Position numbers and translations under genes: made by a program. Below are positions 29,107-38,174 of a stretch of DNA of 60,932 nucleotides, one piece after another. Origin of the DNA: an uncultured Pelagibacteraceae bacterium (GTDB lineage: Bacteria > Pseudomonadota > Alphaproteobacteria > Pelagibacterales > Pelagibacteraceae); the NCBI GenBank assembly GCA_902573065.1, contig CACGHX010000004.1:1-60932 (forward strand), given 5' to 3'. Within the stretch, counting starts at the first letter, position 1, and every line of letters begins with the position of its first letter. The notes beneath the pieces are model-generated. The model was given only the letters and a program-made list of their open reading frames with translations. It searched no databases and had not been told where the DNA came from.

Positions 29107-29805
29107 ATGGAAATTACCAAATTCTATTCTAAAAACTTTGATAAAAAAAAGCGAACCGGTAAAAATATAACATCAATTATACTCCATTATACAGGAATGC
29201 AATCAGAGCGAGAATCTATTAAAAGGTTAACTAAACGAAGCTCAAAAGTAAGCTGTCATTATTTAATAAATAGGCGTGGCAAAATATTTAGACTGGTAAA
29301 AGATGAAGATATAGCTTGGCATGCTGGAAAATCGATGTGGGGAAAATACAAAAATTTAAACAAAAATTCTATCGGTATTGAACTAGTTAATAGAGGTCAC
29401 AAATTTGGTTACCAAACTTTCCCCAAAATACAGATAAAAAAATTAGTCAAGCTTTGTAAATTTTTAATGAAAAAATATAATATTAACAAAAAATTAGTAT
29501 TAGGTCATTCAGACATTGCTCCACTAAGAAAAATAGACCCAGGCGAGAAATTTCCTTGGAATTATTTGTCATCAAAAGGAATTGGCATTTATCCAAAAAA
29601 AATATTTAAAAAAAAAGGAAATAATTTAATCTCAAAAAATGAGTTATTTTTTAATAATTTACATAAAATTGGCTACAGGTATTTAGATGCAAAATTAAAG
29701 AAAAAAATAATAAAAAACTTTCAAAGAAGATATCGCCAAAAGAAAATAAATGGTATTTTAGACCAAGAAACCCTGAAAATAAGTGAATTTTTAACAAAAA
29801 ATTGA
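29107..29805 (+). CDS. N-acetylmuramoyl-L-alanine amidase (Amidase_2/AmpD-AmiD type)
   Basis: A 232-residue peptidoglycan amidase starting at ATG 29107; upstream in-frame starts would run into the divergent mlaA start. The zinc ligands fit AmpD/AmiD: His27 in LHYTG, His134 in LGHSDIAP and Asp144 in RKIDPG, with Glu92 (GIELVN) as a catalytic candidate. The C-terminal 70 residues are basic and resemble a peptidoglycan-binding domain (NFQRRYRQ-KINGILDQET), as in AmiD. No signal peptide is visible at this start, so a cytoplasmic AmpD-like recycling role is possible, although the extra C-terminal domain points to AmiD. Its stop lies 8 bp before the rnpB promoter. Confidence 0.85.
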   Translation: MEITKFYSKNFDKKKRTGKNITSIILHYTGMQSERESIKRLTKRSSKVSCHYLINRRGKIFRLVKDEDIAWHAGKSMWGKYKNLNKNSIGIELVNRGHKFGYQTFPKIQIKKLVKLCKFLMKKYNINKKLVLGHSDIAPLRKIDPGEKFPWNYLSSKGIGIYPKKIFKKKGNNLISKNELFFNNLHKIGYRYLDAKLKKKIIKNFQRRYRQKKINGILDQETLKISEFLTKN

Positions 29806-29812
29806 AAATATC

Positions 29813-29840
29813 TTGATTTTATTTTCTTAGGCATTATACC
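29813..29840 (+). promoter_or_regulatory. Probable sigma-70 promoter of rnpB
   Basis: TTGATT (29813-29818) and TATACC (29835-29840) are separated by 16 bp and end 7 bp before the predicted 5' end of RNase P RNA at 29848, which is the expected distance to a transcription start. Confidence 0.6.
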
Positions 29841-29847
29841 AACACTT

Positions 29848-30203
29848 GCTAGGCAATTGGATTGTCGCCACTTTCATTGTAGAAATTGGAGGAAAGTCCG
29901 GGCTCCGTAAAGACGCGATGCCAGTTAACGGCTGGCGAGGGTGACCTTAGGGATAGTGCCACAGAGAATAGACCGCCTAATCAAGGTAAGGGTGAAACGG
30001 TGTGGTAAGAGCACACCGGTTTTTTGGTAACAAAAAACGCACGGCAAACCCCATCGGGAGCAAGACTATAAAGAGATGACACTGCGTAAGCTAAAAACAG
30101 TCTTTAGTTAGTCATCAGGGTTAGTCGCTTGAGTTTAAGTGTGAACTTAAACCTAGATAAATGACATCTTAAATGACAGAACCCGGCTTAAAGATTGCCT
30201 AGC
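29848..30203 (+). ncRNA. rnpB: RNase P RNA, bacterial class A
   Basis: About 356 nt. The ends pair: GCTAGGCAAT (29848-29857) with ATTGCCTAGC (30194-30203). Conserved landmarks appear in order: GGAGGAAAGTCCGGGCTCC (P4/CR-I region), GGTAAGGGTGAAACGGTG with the CR-II-like AGAGCACACCGG, then GGCAAACCCCATCGGGAGCAA, and near the end ACAGAACCCGGCTTA (CR-V). The ribozyme removes 5' leaders from pre-tRNA with the RnpA protein. It sits directly upstream of the dcw cluster. This is the only ncRNA in the one stretch without protein genes (29,806-30,358). Confidence 0.96.
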
Positions 30204-30276
30204 AAATCATCTAAAATGTTCATGTTTTGTATTCACAGTGAAGGTTGAGTTTCAAAACCTATTAATAAATAAGGTA

Positions 30277-30305
30277 TTGACTAAAGTTTATTATACCCAT
30301 ACTAT
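30277..30305 (+). promoter_or_regulatory. Probable sigma-70 promoter of the dcw cluster
   Basis: TTGACT (30277-30282) and TACTAT (30300-30305) are separated by 17 bp, a good sigma-70 match placed 54 bp before the mraZ ATG. The -10 box lies among the CCCAT repeats, so a protein bound there would block RNA polymerase. Confidence 0.62.
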
Positions 30306-30320
30306 CCCATGAATTCCCAT
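30296..30320 (-). promoter_or_regulatory. MraZ operator: three TGGG repeats at 10-bp spacing
   Basis: CCCAT occurs at 30296-30300, 30306-30310 and 30316-30320, each separated by exactly 5 bp. On the minus strand this is three TGGGA/T repeats with 5-bp spacers, the layout known for the MraZ box in E. coli. The repeats overlap the -10 element and the likely transcription start upstream of mraZ, so autorepression of the cluster by MraZ is expected. Confidence 0.78.
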
Positions 30321-30358
30321 ATAAAGGGAATTAGGAGATTTTGAAAGAAAGATGAAAT

Positions 30359-30823
30359 ATGTTTTTGTCAAGTTACGAGAACAAATTAGACAAAAAGGGA
30401 AGGGTGTCAGTGCCATCAAGTTTTAGAGCATATCTAAATTCTATGGGCTATAACGGATTTATTACATATCCCTCCTTTAATCATTCAGCATTAGATGGAT
30501 GTGCGCAAGATAGAATTGAAAAATTATCAGAAAGCATCGACTCTCTCGGTCCATTCGAAGACAAAAGAGATTATTTTGCCACTTCTGTTTTGTCAGAGAG
30601 TGTCAATCTGAATTTTGATAGTGAGGGAAGAGTATCTGTACCTGAAAAATTATTACAGCATGCAAAAATTAAATCCAATATAGTTTTCGTTGGACTGGGC
30701 AAAGTCTTTCAAATGTGGGATCCAAAATTATTTACAAATTTTAAATCAATAGCTAGAAAAAAATCTTATTTAAATAGATCTGCGCTTAAGTGGGATAATA
30801 AATTTAAAAAGGAGGGTGTATGA
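30359..30823 (+). CDS. mraZ: Transcriptional regulator MraZ
   Basis: A 154-residue AbrB-like DNA-binding protein with two SpoVT/AbrB half-domains, each with the DxxxR motif: DKKGRVSVP near residues 11-19 and DSEGRVSVP near 87-95. MraZ forms rings and represses the dcw cluster from repeats at its own promoter, which are visible 38-63 bp upstream of this start. The ATG at 30359 gives the canonical N-terminus (FLSSYENKLD). Its stop overlaps the ftsZ start as ATGA, so ftsZ takes the second place normally held by rsmH. Confidence 0.95.
   Translation: MFLSSYENKLDKKGRVSVPSSFRAYLNSMGYNGFITYPSFNHSALDGCAQDRIEKLSESIDSLGPFEDKRDYFATSVLSESVNLNFDSEGRVSVPEKLLQHAKIKSNIVFVGLGKVFQMWDPKLFTNFKSIARKKSYLNRSALKWDNKFKKEGV
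30811..30816 (+). promoter_or_regulatory. Strong Shine-Dalgarno sequence of ftsZ
   Basis: GGAGGG ends 3 bases before the ftsZ ATG at 30820, inside the last codons of mraZ. It is a near-perfect anti-16S match, whereas most neighbouring cluster genes show little or no such sequence; it may set high FtsZ output from a shared mRNA. Confidence 0.6.
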
Positions 30824-32298
30824 CAATAAATATCGGTGGTGGAGAATTAAAAGAACTTAAACCAAGAATTTTAGTAATGGGTGTTGGCGGCGCTGGTGGA
30901 AATGCAATTAACGCAATGATTGAAGACGGAATGCAAGGTGTAGAGTTTGTGGCGGTAAATACAGATGCACAAGATCTTAAAAATAATAAAGCTGATGCAA
31001 AAATTCAAATCGGAATGAATTTAACAAAAGGACTTGGTGCAGGTGCTAAGCACGACATTGGTCAAGCAGCTGCTGACGAATCTCTCAATGAGATAGTAAC
31101 ATATTTACAAGGTGCTAACATGGTTTTTATAACTGCTGGTATGGGCGGGGGAACTGGAACTGGTGCATCGCACGTAATCGCAAGAGCAGCAAAAGAATTG
31201 AATATTCTTACTGTTGGAGTAATAACCCTTCCTTTTTCATATGAGGGACCAAAAAGGATGAGAAGAGCTCATGATGGTTGGGCTCATTTAAAAAAACATC
31301 TTGATGCATCTATAGTTGTTCCTAATCAAAATCTTTTTAAAATTGCGAATGAAGCAACCACATTTGAAAATTCTTTTTTACTTTCGAATAATGTACTTAA
31401 ACAAGGTGTAAGAAGCATTACTGACTTAATGGTTCGACCAGGTTTAATTAACTTAGATTTTGCAGATGTCGAAACAGTTATGAGTTCAATGGGTAAAGCA
31501 ATGATGGGTACTGGAGAAGCTGAGGGAGAAAATAGAGCTTTAGCAGCAACCGAGTCAGCTTTGAACAACCCTTTAATTGATGATTATTCGCTAAAAGGTG
31601 CTAAGGGGCTATTAGTAAATATTACTGGTGGTGATGACATTAAATTATTCGAGGTGGATCAAGCAGTAAATAAGATCAGATCGGAAGTCGATCCCGAAGC
31701 TGAATTAATATTTGGAGCCATTAAGGATGAAAGTTTAAGTGGAAAAATGAGAGTTTCGATTGTTGCAACAGCTTTAGATGGAGAAGCTCCTGAAACAAAG
31801 TCTGTAGTTAATATGGTACATAGAATAAATAACAGAAACCATGGTTACTCCGAAAGTAATTTTTCTACAAGCAGTAATATCGTTCAATCTTCACCTAGTT
31901 TAGATTCTATTCAAGGCGCAACAGCTTTAAAATTAGATGATGAAATAAAAACAGAACAAGAAACTTTAAATGAGAATAAACAGGAAATAAATACTCAGAC
32001 AAATTTGGATTCCGGAATATCTCTTGATAGCGCCTCTTATTTTGAAAATAACTTTAATCAAGAACAAACTCATAAAGATGAAGTTCAAGAGGAAGTAATA
32101 ATTGATGATATTTCAATTTATGAAGAAAAACCTATTGAAAACACAGAGATGAATTCTATTAAAGAAGAAGGTTTTCCCCAGTTATTTTCCGATGAAGCAA
32201 AAAATCAAACTCCATCGGAAGATAACAATAGAGAAGACATGAAAAACGAGGAAGAGGAATTCGAAATACCTGCGTTTTTACGTAAACAAAAATTTTAA
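30820..32298 (+). CDS. ftsZ: Cell division GTPase FtsZ
   Basis: This tubulin-like protein assembles the Z ring. The GTP-binding G-box is GGGTGTG at residues 109-115, with VGGAGGNA at 22-29 and NTDAQ at 47-51. The globular part ends near residue 320, followed by a long acidic linker (about 320-475). The C-terminal peptide EFEIPAFLRKQKF is the site that binds FtsA and other partners, and it is intact. The 492-residue length is within the alphaproteobacterial range. It lies between mraZ and rsmH instead of after ftsA, and overlaps mraZ by 4 bp. Confidence 0.98.
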   Translation: MTINIGGGELKELKPRILVMGVGGAGGNAINAMIEDGMQGVEFVAVNTDAQDLKNNKADAKIQIGMNLTKGLGAGAKHDIGQAAADESLNEIVTYLQGANMVFITAGMGGGTGTGASHVIARAAKELNILTVGVITLPFSYEGPKRMRRAHDGWAHLKKHLDASIVVPNQNLFKIANEATTFENSFLLSNNVLKQGVRSITDLMVRPGLINLDFADVETVMSSMGKAMMGTGEAEGENRALAATESALNNPLIDDYSLKGAKGLLVNITGGDDIKLFEVDQAVNKIRSEVDPEAELIFGAIKDESLSGKMRVSIVATALDGEAPETKSVVNMVHRINNRNHGYSESNFSTSSNIVQSSPSLDSIQGATALKLDDEIKTEQETLNENKQEINTQTNLDSGISLDSASYFENNFNQEQTHKDEVQEEVIIDDISIYEEKPIENTEMNSIKEEGFPQLFSDEAKNQTPSEDNNREDMKNEEEEFEIPAFLRKQKF

Positions 32299-32311
32299 AT
32301 TTCAAGGCAGG

Positions 32312-33322
32312 ATGAAAAATCTTTCATCTCCCCAAGACATATCACATTATCCTGTAATGCTGGATGAGGTTTTAAAAATATGTAATCCTATAAACGGTGG
32401 CGATTTTATAGATTGTACATTTGGATATGGAGGATTTAGTAATGCCATATTGTCATTTCCAAAAACAAAAGTCATTGCACTCGACAGAGATATTCAAACA
32501 AAGAAATATGCAGAAAAAATTAAAAAAAAATATAAAGATCGTTTTTCTTTTTATAATAAAAAATTTAGTGAATTATCAAAAAATATTACTACAAAAAAAT
32601 TTGATTTCATAATTTTTGATCTTGGAGTATCAAACATGCAAATTCTTAATTTAGATAGAGGTTTTTCTTTTAATTCTAAAACAAGTATTGATATGAGAAT
32701 GGGTTTAAATTTGATTTCAGCAAATGAAGTTATAAATACTTATAGCCAACAAACTTTAAATGACATAATTAGACTTTTTGGGGAGGAAAAAGAAAGTTTT
32801 AAAATATCAAAAAATATAATAAATGAGAGAAAAAAATCACCAATATCATCAAGTTTTGATTTTGCTAGAATTATAAAAAAAAGTAAAAAAAAAGATTTTA
32901 ATAAAAAAATAAATATTTCAACAAAGACTTTTCAAGCATTAAGAATCTTCGTTAATAAAGAGTTTTCTGAATTAATAAATGGTCTTATCGAAGCTACTAA
33001 ATTGATAAAGTCAGGCGGAAAAATAATTGTAATTAGCTTCCATTCTTTAGAGGATAAAATTGTAAAGTTTTTTTTTACAAATTATTCAAAAAACAAATCT
33101 AAAGTATCAAGGTATTTACCTGATTTATCAAAAGGGAGCACCCTGTTTGAAAATTATAAAAATAAAATAGTTACACCAAGTTCAGAAGAAATTATAAAAA
33201 ATAATGCATCTAGATCGGCTAAGTTAAGGTACATAACAAGATCTAAAAATGATTTCTTTTATCCCGATGATTTAAAAAAAAAGTTTATAAAATATTTGGA
33301 GCTTGAGAACCGTTATGTTTAA
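32312..33322 (+). CDS. rsmH: 16S rRNA (cytosine-1402-N4)-methyltransferase RsmH (MraW)
   Basis: A 336-residue SAM-dependent methyltransferase acting on 16S rRNA C1402. Typical segments are HYPVMLDEVL near residue 12, DCTFGYGGFSNAIL (SAM motif, about 34-47), FDLGVSNMQI and the GFSF-KTSIDMRM stretch, and ISFHSLEDKIVK near the C-terminus. It follows ftsZ by 13 bp and its end overlaps ftsL by 8 bp. The central helical insertion is very Lys-rich, as in other genes of the cluster. Confidence 0.96.
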   Translation: MKNLSSPQDISHYPVMLDEVLKICNPINGGDFIDCTFGYGGFSNAILSFPKTKVIALDRDIQTKKYAEKIKKKYKDRFSFYNKKFSELSKNITTKKFDFIIFDLGVSNMQILNLDRGFSFNSKTSIDMRMGLNLISANEVINTYSQQTLNDIIRLFGEEKESFKISKNIINERKKSPISSSFDFARIIKKSKKKDFNKKINISTKTFQALRIFVNKEFSELINGLIEATKLIKSGGKIIVISFHSLEDKIVKFFFTNYSKNKSKVSRYLPDLSKGSTLFENYKNKIVTPSSEEIIKNNASRSAKLRYITRSKNDFFYPDDLKKKFIKYLELENRYV

Positions 33323-33632
33323 TAAACGATTAATTATATCTTTATCAATTTTTTTTATTTTTATGATCTACACTTCTTCTGTAAAGCACAAAACAAGAAA
33401 TTTAGAAAAAAAAATAAATAATTTAAATAGTGAAATTGGCGTTTTAAAAAAACAGTTTAAAGATGCTAAAACCGATTATGTGTTTCTTTCAAGTCCGGAA
33501 CAACTTAAAAAATATTTAATTACTTTAAATATTAATGATTTTTCCATTTACGATGCTTCAAGAATATTTTTCTCAACAGATCAATTTACAATTTACGACG
33601 ATAAACAAACTAGCTTGCTAAATATTAAGTAG
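33315..33632 (+). CDS. ftsL: Cell division protein FtsL
   Basis: A 105-residue bitopic membrane protein: a short cytoplasmic tail, one hydrophobic segment (about 5-20), then a periplasmic coiled coil (RNLEKKINNLNSEIGVLKKQ). That is the FtsL layout, and the slot between rsmH and ftsI is the classic ftsL position. FtsL joins FtsQ and FtsB and activates FtsW-FtsI. I use the ATG at 33315, which overlaps the rsmH stop by 8 bp, rather than a TTG upstream. Sequence identity within this family is always low, so position and topology carry the call. Confidence 0.85.
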   Translation: MFNKRLIISLSIFFIFMIYTSSVKHKTRNLEKKINNLNSEIGVLKKQFKDAKTDYVFLSSPEQLKKYLITLNINDFSIYDASRIFFSTDQFTIYDDKQTSLLNIK

Positions 33633-33634
33633 AA

Positions 33635-35356
33635 ATGAAAAAAATACCAAAAAATCAGAACCAAAGGAGTTTTTATTTTAATGAATATAATCAAAATATA
33701 TTTAATGAGAAAAAAAATAATAATTTAAATATAAATCAAGATAGAGTGTATGTACTTTTTTTTATATTTTTTTGTTTAATATTTATATTTGCTATAAAAA
33801 TCTTTTTTGTTTCTCTTAAAACTTACGACTCAGAAAATTATTTGAAAAGTTATAATAATTTTAAACCACTAAGAAATGATATTGTAGATAGAAATGGAGA
33901 TTATATTGCCAGAAATATTCCAGTTTATCATGTAGCAATAAAACCAAAGTTAATTAAGGATAAAAAAAAATTTATTATTAAACTCAAGTTACTCGATACA
34001 ACACTTGATTATAAAAAAATAGAAAATAAATTAAAAAAAAACAGTTATTTTTATTTGAAAAAAAATCTCACATTAGATGAAAAAAATAAATTTTGGTCAT
34101 TAGGTGAAAAAGGTTTAATTTTTGAGATTACACAAACAAGAATTTATCCCCATAAAAATTTATTTAGCCATGTCCTAGGTCAAATTGATATTGATAATAA
34201 TGGAATTTCTGGAATAGAAAAATTTTATGATACCGACCTTAAAAAAAATGATAATCAATCAATTCACTTATCTCTAGATACAAATTTACAATATTTGATA
34301 AGAGAGGAACTGCTTAAGTCTCTTTCAACTTTTCAATCAAAGGGAGCAGCAAGTCTTTTGATGGACGTCAATACTGGTGAAATATTATCTTTAATTTCTT
34401 TACCTGATTATAATCTTAACTTAAGACAAGATTTAAAAGACAAAAATTTTACAAATAAAATAACAAAAGGTGTTTTTGAACTAGGTTCTATTTTTAAAAC
34501 ATTTACTTTAGCTTTAGCCATTGAGAATGATTTATATTCTCCAAGCACAATTATTAAAAATATACCTGATAAAATTCAATGTTCAAAATTTACAATCAAT
34601 GAGCATGATGAAATGCCAAGCGATCTGACTTTAAAAGAAATTTTAGTTAGATCTTCTAATATTGGAACTATCAAAGTTGCTAGGAGTTTAGGTGAAGACA
34701 AACTTAAAAATTTTTTGGAAGATTTAAATTTATTAAATAAAATTAATTTAGAATTAAATGAAATTGGATCCCCATTAAAATTTTTATGGAATAAATGTAA
34801 GTTAGAAACAGTATCGTATGGTCACGGAATAACAACTACTCCTTTGCAGGCGGCATCAGCTTACGCATCAATAACTAATGGTGGCATAGTTGTTAATCCA
34901 ACACTTATAAAAAATAAAACTATGAATTCTAAAACAAAAAGGATTGTAAGTTTAAAAACTAGCAAAAATATAAATAATATGTTGCGAGAGGTCGTAGTTA
35001 GTGCAGATGGAACTGCGTCATTAGCTGAAGTTAATGGTTATTATGTTGGAGGAAAAACTGGAACAGCAAATAAGAATATTAATGGTGAATACACCTCGAA
35101 AAAATTAACATCTTTTATTTCTGTTTTTCCAACAAACGATCCTAAATATTTATTATTAACATTAATAGACGAACCTAAACCAGCACCTGAGCTTGTTTAC
35201 AATTATAGAGGAAAAAAAATTTCAGGAATACACAGAAATGAGTCCGGTTGGAATTCTGCTTATGTTGCTGGCAAAATTATAGAGAAAATTGGTCCTATTT
35301 TAGCCATAAATAAAAACGATTTTTATGACAACTATGTTGTTAAAAAATCTGATTGA
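33635..35356 (+). CDS. ftsI: Septal peptidoglycan transpeptidase FtsI (PBP3)
   Basis: A class B penicillin-binding protein of 573 residues that cross-links septal peptidoglycan with FtsW. One transmembrane helix lies at about 38-60, then the dimerisation domain starting LRNDIVDRNGDYIA. The transpeptidase motifs are Ser285-x-x-Lys288 (SIFK), Ser340-Ser-Asn342 and KTGT at 474-477. Start at ATG 33635, two bases after ftsL. The 3' end overlaps the murE-murF fusion by 32 bp. Confidence 0.97.
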   Translation: MKKIPKNQNQRSFYFNEYNQNIFNEKKNNNLNINQDRVYVLFFIFFCLIFIFAIKIFFVSLKTYDSENYLKSYNNFKPLRNDIVDRNGDYIARNIPVYHVAIKPKLIKDKKKFIIKLKLLDTTLDYKKIENKLKKNSYFYLKKNLTLDEKNKFWSLGEKGLIFEITQTRIYPHKNLFSHVLGQIDIDNNGISGIEKFYDTDLKKNDNQSIHLSLDTNLQYLIREELLKSLSTFQSKGAASLLMDVNTGEILSLISLPDYNLNLRQDLKDKNFTNKITKGVFELGSIFKTFTLALAIENDLYSPSTIIKNIPDKIQCSKFTINEHDEMPSDLTLKEILVRSSNIGTIKVARSLGEDKLKNFLEDLNLLNKINLELNEIGSPLKFLWNKCKLETVSYGHGITTTPLQAASAYASITNGGIVVNPTLIKNKTMNSKTKRIVSLKTSKNINNMLREVVVSADGTASLAEVNGYYVGGKTGTANKNINGEYTSKKLTSFISVFPTNDPKYLLLTLIDEPKPAPELVYNYRGKKISGIHRNESGWNSAYVAGKIIEKIGPILAINKNDFYDNYVVKKSD

Positions 35357-38174
35357 TAACTTAAATTCTAAAATTAGTAATTTAAAGATTAGAAAGATAT
35401 CATCAGATAGCAGAAAAATTCAAAAGGGCGATTTATTTGTTTCTATTAAAGGAAACAAATTAGATGGTAATAAATTTATTGATCATGCAATTTTAAAAGG
35501 AGCAAAAGTTGTAGTTTATTCAGGTTTAATAAAGAAAAAGTATAAAAATATCACTTACATCAAAACAAAAAATACTAGAGAGAAACTCGCAGAAATTTCA
35601 TCAAAATACTTCAAAAAAAAACCAAAAAATATTATTGCTGTTACAGGCACAAATGGCAAAACATCAGTATCAGATTTTTTTCACCAAATTTTTACACTGA
35701 ATAATAAACCTGTGGGACTTCTTGGAACCTTGGGGTTTAAAAAAAATAATAATTTAAAAAAAAGACAATTAACTACTTTAGATTCATTAAATCTTCATAA
35801 AGATTTAGAAGAAATGAAAAAATCAAAAATAGACAACGTTATTATTGAGGCATCAAGCCATGGCCTTATTCAAAATAGATTAGATTTTTTAAATATTAAA
35901 TCAGGCATTTTTACAAATTTAAGCCATGATCACTTAGATTATCATAAAAATATGAAAAATTATTTTTCAGCGAAGTTAATTTTATTTAAAAAATTACTTA
36001 AAAAAAAATCGACAATTATTACAGACTCAGAAATTAAGGAATATCAGGTTTTTAAGCGATTACAAAAAAAGAAAAACTTAAACTTGCAAAGTATAGGCAA
36101 TTTTGGAAATACTTTTAAAATTTTAAATCATAGAATTTTTAATAATTATCAATTTATTAAAATCTTACATAATAAAAAAAAATATAATTTAAAAATAAAT
36201 TTAATTGGATCAATTCAAATAAAAAACTTACTCATGGCTATTTTAGCTTGCAAAATTTGTGGTTTAAGTATCCAAAATATATTTAGAGTTATAAATGAAA
36301 TTAAAAGTGTAAATGGAAGGTTGGAATTTATTAGATCTTTACCAAATCAATCAAAGATTTTTTTAGATTATGCTCATACACCTGAAGCATTAAAAAATGC
36401 AATAATTTCTCTTGAGGAACATTTTAATAAAAAAATAACCGTCATTTTTGGTTGTGGTGGTGAGAGAGACAAGTCAAAAAGAAAAAAAATGGGAGAGATA
36501 GTAAATAAATTATGTGAAAAAATCATAGTTACTGATGACAACCCAAGAAATGAAAACCCATCTAAAATTAGAAAACAAATTCTTAAAGTAATAGATGAGG
36601 GTAAAGCAAGAGAAGTACCTGATAGAAAAAAAGCAATCACTTTTGCATTAAAAAATTCTAGTCCATATGAAATTATTTTAGTAGCCGGAAAAGGTCATGA
36701 AAATTACCAAAACTTAGGAAAAAAAGAAATTTTTTTTAGTGATAAAATAACAATTAAGAAAGTTAATTTAGGAAAAATAAGCAACAAAAAAAATCAATTA
36801 AAATATAACGATAATATATTAAATAAAATATTGAAAAATAAAAAAGAAAATCTTTTTTCTGGCGTTTCAATAAATTCAAAAACAATTAAAAAAAATAATT
36901 TATTTATTGCAATTAAAGGCAAAAATAAAGATGGGCATAATTTTTTAAATCAGGCAATGGGTAAAGGTGCAAATTATTGTGTTGTTTCAAAAAATGTCAA
37001 AAAAAAATTTAAACCGATTAAAGTAAAAAATACTTTCAATTTTCTAAAAACTTTCTCCATAAAGAAACGGGAGTTATCCTCAGCAAAATTTGTAGCTATT
37101 ACAGGAAGTGCTGGCAAAACATCATTAAAAACCATGTTAGGAAATTTATTAAAATTATACTCAAAAACTTACTTTTCACCGCAATCATACAATAACCACT
37201 ATGGGGTTCCGTTAAGTTTATCTAATATTGAACCTGAGCATAACTTTGGAGTATTTGAAGTTGGAATGAATAAATTTAATGAAATTCATAAACTCTCTTC
37301 AATTTTAAAACCAGACATAGGTATTATTACAAATATTTCTGAAGCACATTTAGAAAACTTTAGACACATTTCTGACATAGCTAAAGCAAAAGGTGAAATT
37401 ATTCATAATATTAAAAAAAATGGGCTAATAATTCTTAATCGTGATGATAAATTTTTTAATTTTCACTGTAAAATAGCCAATAAAAAAAATATTCTAATTA
37501 AATCCTTTGGATATTCCAAAAATGCTGATTTTAAATTTTTAAATACTAAGAAAATCAAAAATAATTTATTTCTTAATGCATCTTTAGAAGGAGAGAAAAT
37601 ATCTTTACCTATTAATAATTCTAATAAAAATTTTATTATGAATATACTTTGCTGTTTAGCAGTGCTAAGTTATTTAAATTTAAATACTAACAATATTCAA
37701 AAGTTTTTTAAAAATCAAAAACCTTTAAAAGGGAGAGGAAAAATTAAAAAAGTAAAAAGGTTTGGTAAAACTTTTTATTTAATTGATGAAAGTTATAATG
37801 CAAATCCTTTGTCAGTTAAAACAGCTTTAGAAAATTTTTCAAATATAAGAAAAAATGGGAAGAAAAAGTATTTCTTTTTTGGTGACATGATGGAATTAGG
37901 AAGTAAATCACATATTTACCACAAAAAAGTTACAAATTTTATTAATAAAAGTGATATTGATAAAACTTATGTTTATGGAAAAAGGGCGTCTAAAGCATAT
38001 AAATTTATCAAGAAAAATAAAAGAGGTGAACTTATTAATAATTTTGAGAAATTCGATAAAGTTATATCGAAAATTTTGAAAAACGGAGATTATTTAATGA
38101 TAAAAGGATCAAACGCAACAAAACTTTACACAGTTTCTGACAATTATTTAAAAGGTACACAAAATGCTTTATAG
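35325..38174 (+). CDS. murE-murF: MurE-MurF fusion: two Mur ligases in one polypeptide
   Basis: One uninterrupted 949-residue frame holds two complete Mur ligases. The MurE half (1 to about 483) has the P-loop TGTNGKTS (107-114), DYAHTP (349-354) and DNPR (405-408), the motif for meso-diaminopimelate. The MurF half (about 495-949) has its own P-loop TGSAGKTS (593-600), [12 protein letters not shown], and [17 protein letters not shown]. The bifunctional protein would add meso-DAP and then D-Ala-D-Ala to the UDP-MurNAc peptide, a single track from dipeptide to pentapeptide. The start is at 35325 (or an ATG three codons on); it overlaps ftsI by 32 bp and mraY by 11 bp. Confidence 0.96.
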   Translation: MTTMLLKNLIDNLNSKISNLKIRKISSDSRKIQKGDLFVSIKGNKLDGNKFIDHAILKGAKVVVYSGLIKKKYKNITYIKTKNTREKLAEISSKYFKKKPKNIIAVTGTNGKTSVSDFFHQIFTLNNKPVGLLGTLGFKKNNNLKKRQLTTLDSLNLHKDLEEMKKSKIDNVIIEASSHGLIQNRLDFLNIKSGIFTNLSHDHLDYHKNMKNYFSAKLILFKKLLKKKSTIITDSEIKEYQVFKRLQKKKNLNLQSIGNFGNTFKILNHRIFNNYQFIKILHNKKKYNLKINLIGSIQIKNLLMAILACKICGLSIQNIFRVINEIKSVNGRLEFIRSLPNQSKIFLDYAHTPEALKNAIISLEEHFNKKITVIFGCGGERDKSKRKKMGEIVNKLCEKIIVTDDNPRNENPSKIRKQILKVIDEGKAREVPDRKKAITFALKNSSPYEIILVAGKGHENYQNLGKKEIFFSDKITIKKVNLGKISNKKNQLKYNDNILNKILKNKKENLFSGVSINSKTIKKNNLFIAIKGKNKDGHNFLNQAMGKGANYCVVSKNVKKKFKPIKVKNTFNFLKTFSIKKRELSSAKFVAITGSAGKTSLKTMLGNLLKLYSKTYFSPQSYNNHYGVPLSLSNIEPEHNFGVFEVGMNKFNEIHKLSSILKPDIGIITNISEAHLENFRHISDIAKAKGEIIHNIKKNGLIILNRDDKFFNFHCKIANKKNILIKSFGYSKNADFKFLNTKKIKNNLFLNASLEGEKISLPINNSNKNFIMNILCCLAVLSYLNLNTNNIQKFFKNQKPLKGRGKIKKVKRFGKTFYLIDESYNANPLSVKTALENFSNIRKNGKKKYFFFGDMMELGSKSHIYHKKVTNFINKSDIDKTYVYGKRASKAYKFIKKNKRGELINNFEKFDKVISKILKNGDYLMIKGSNATKLYTVSDNYLKGTQNAL

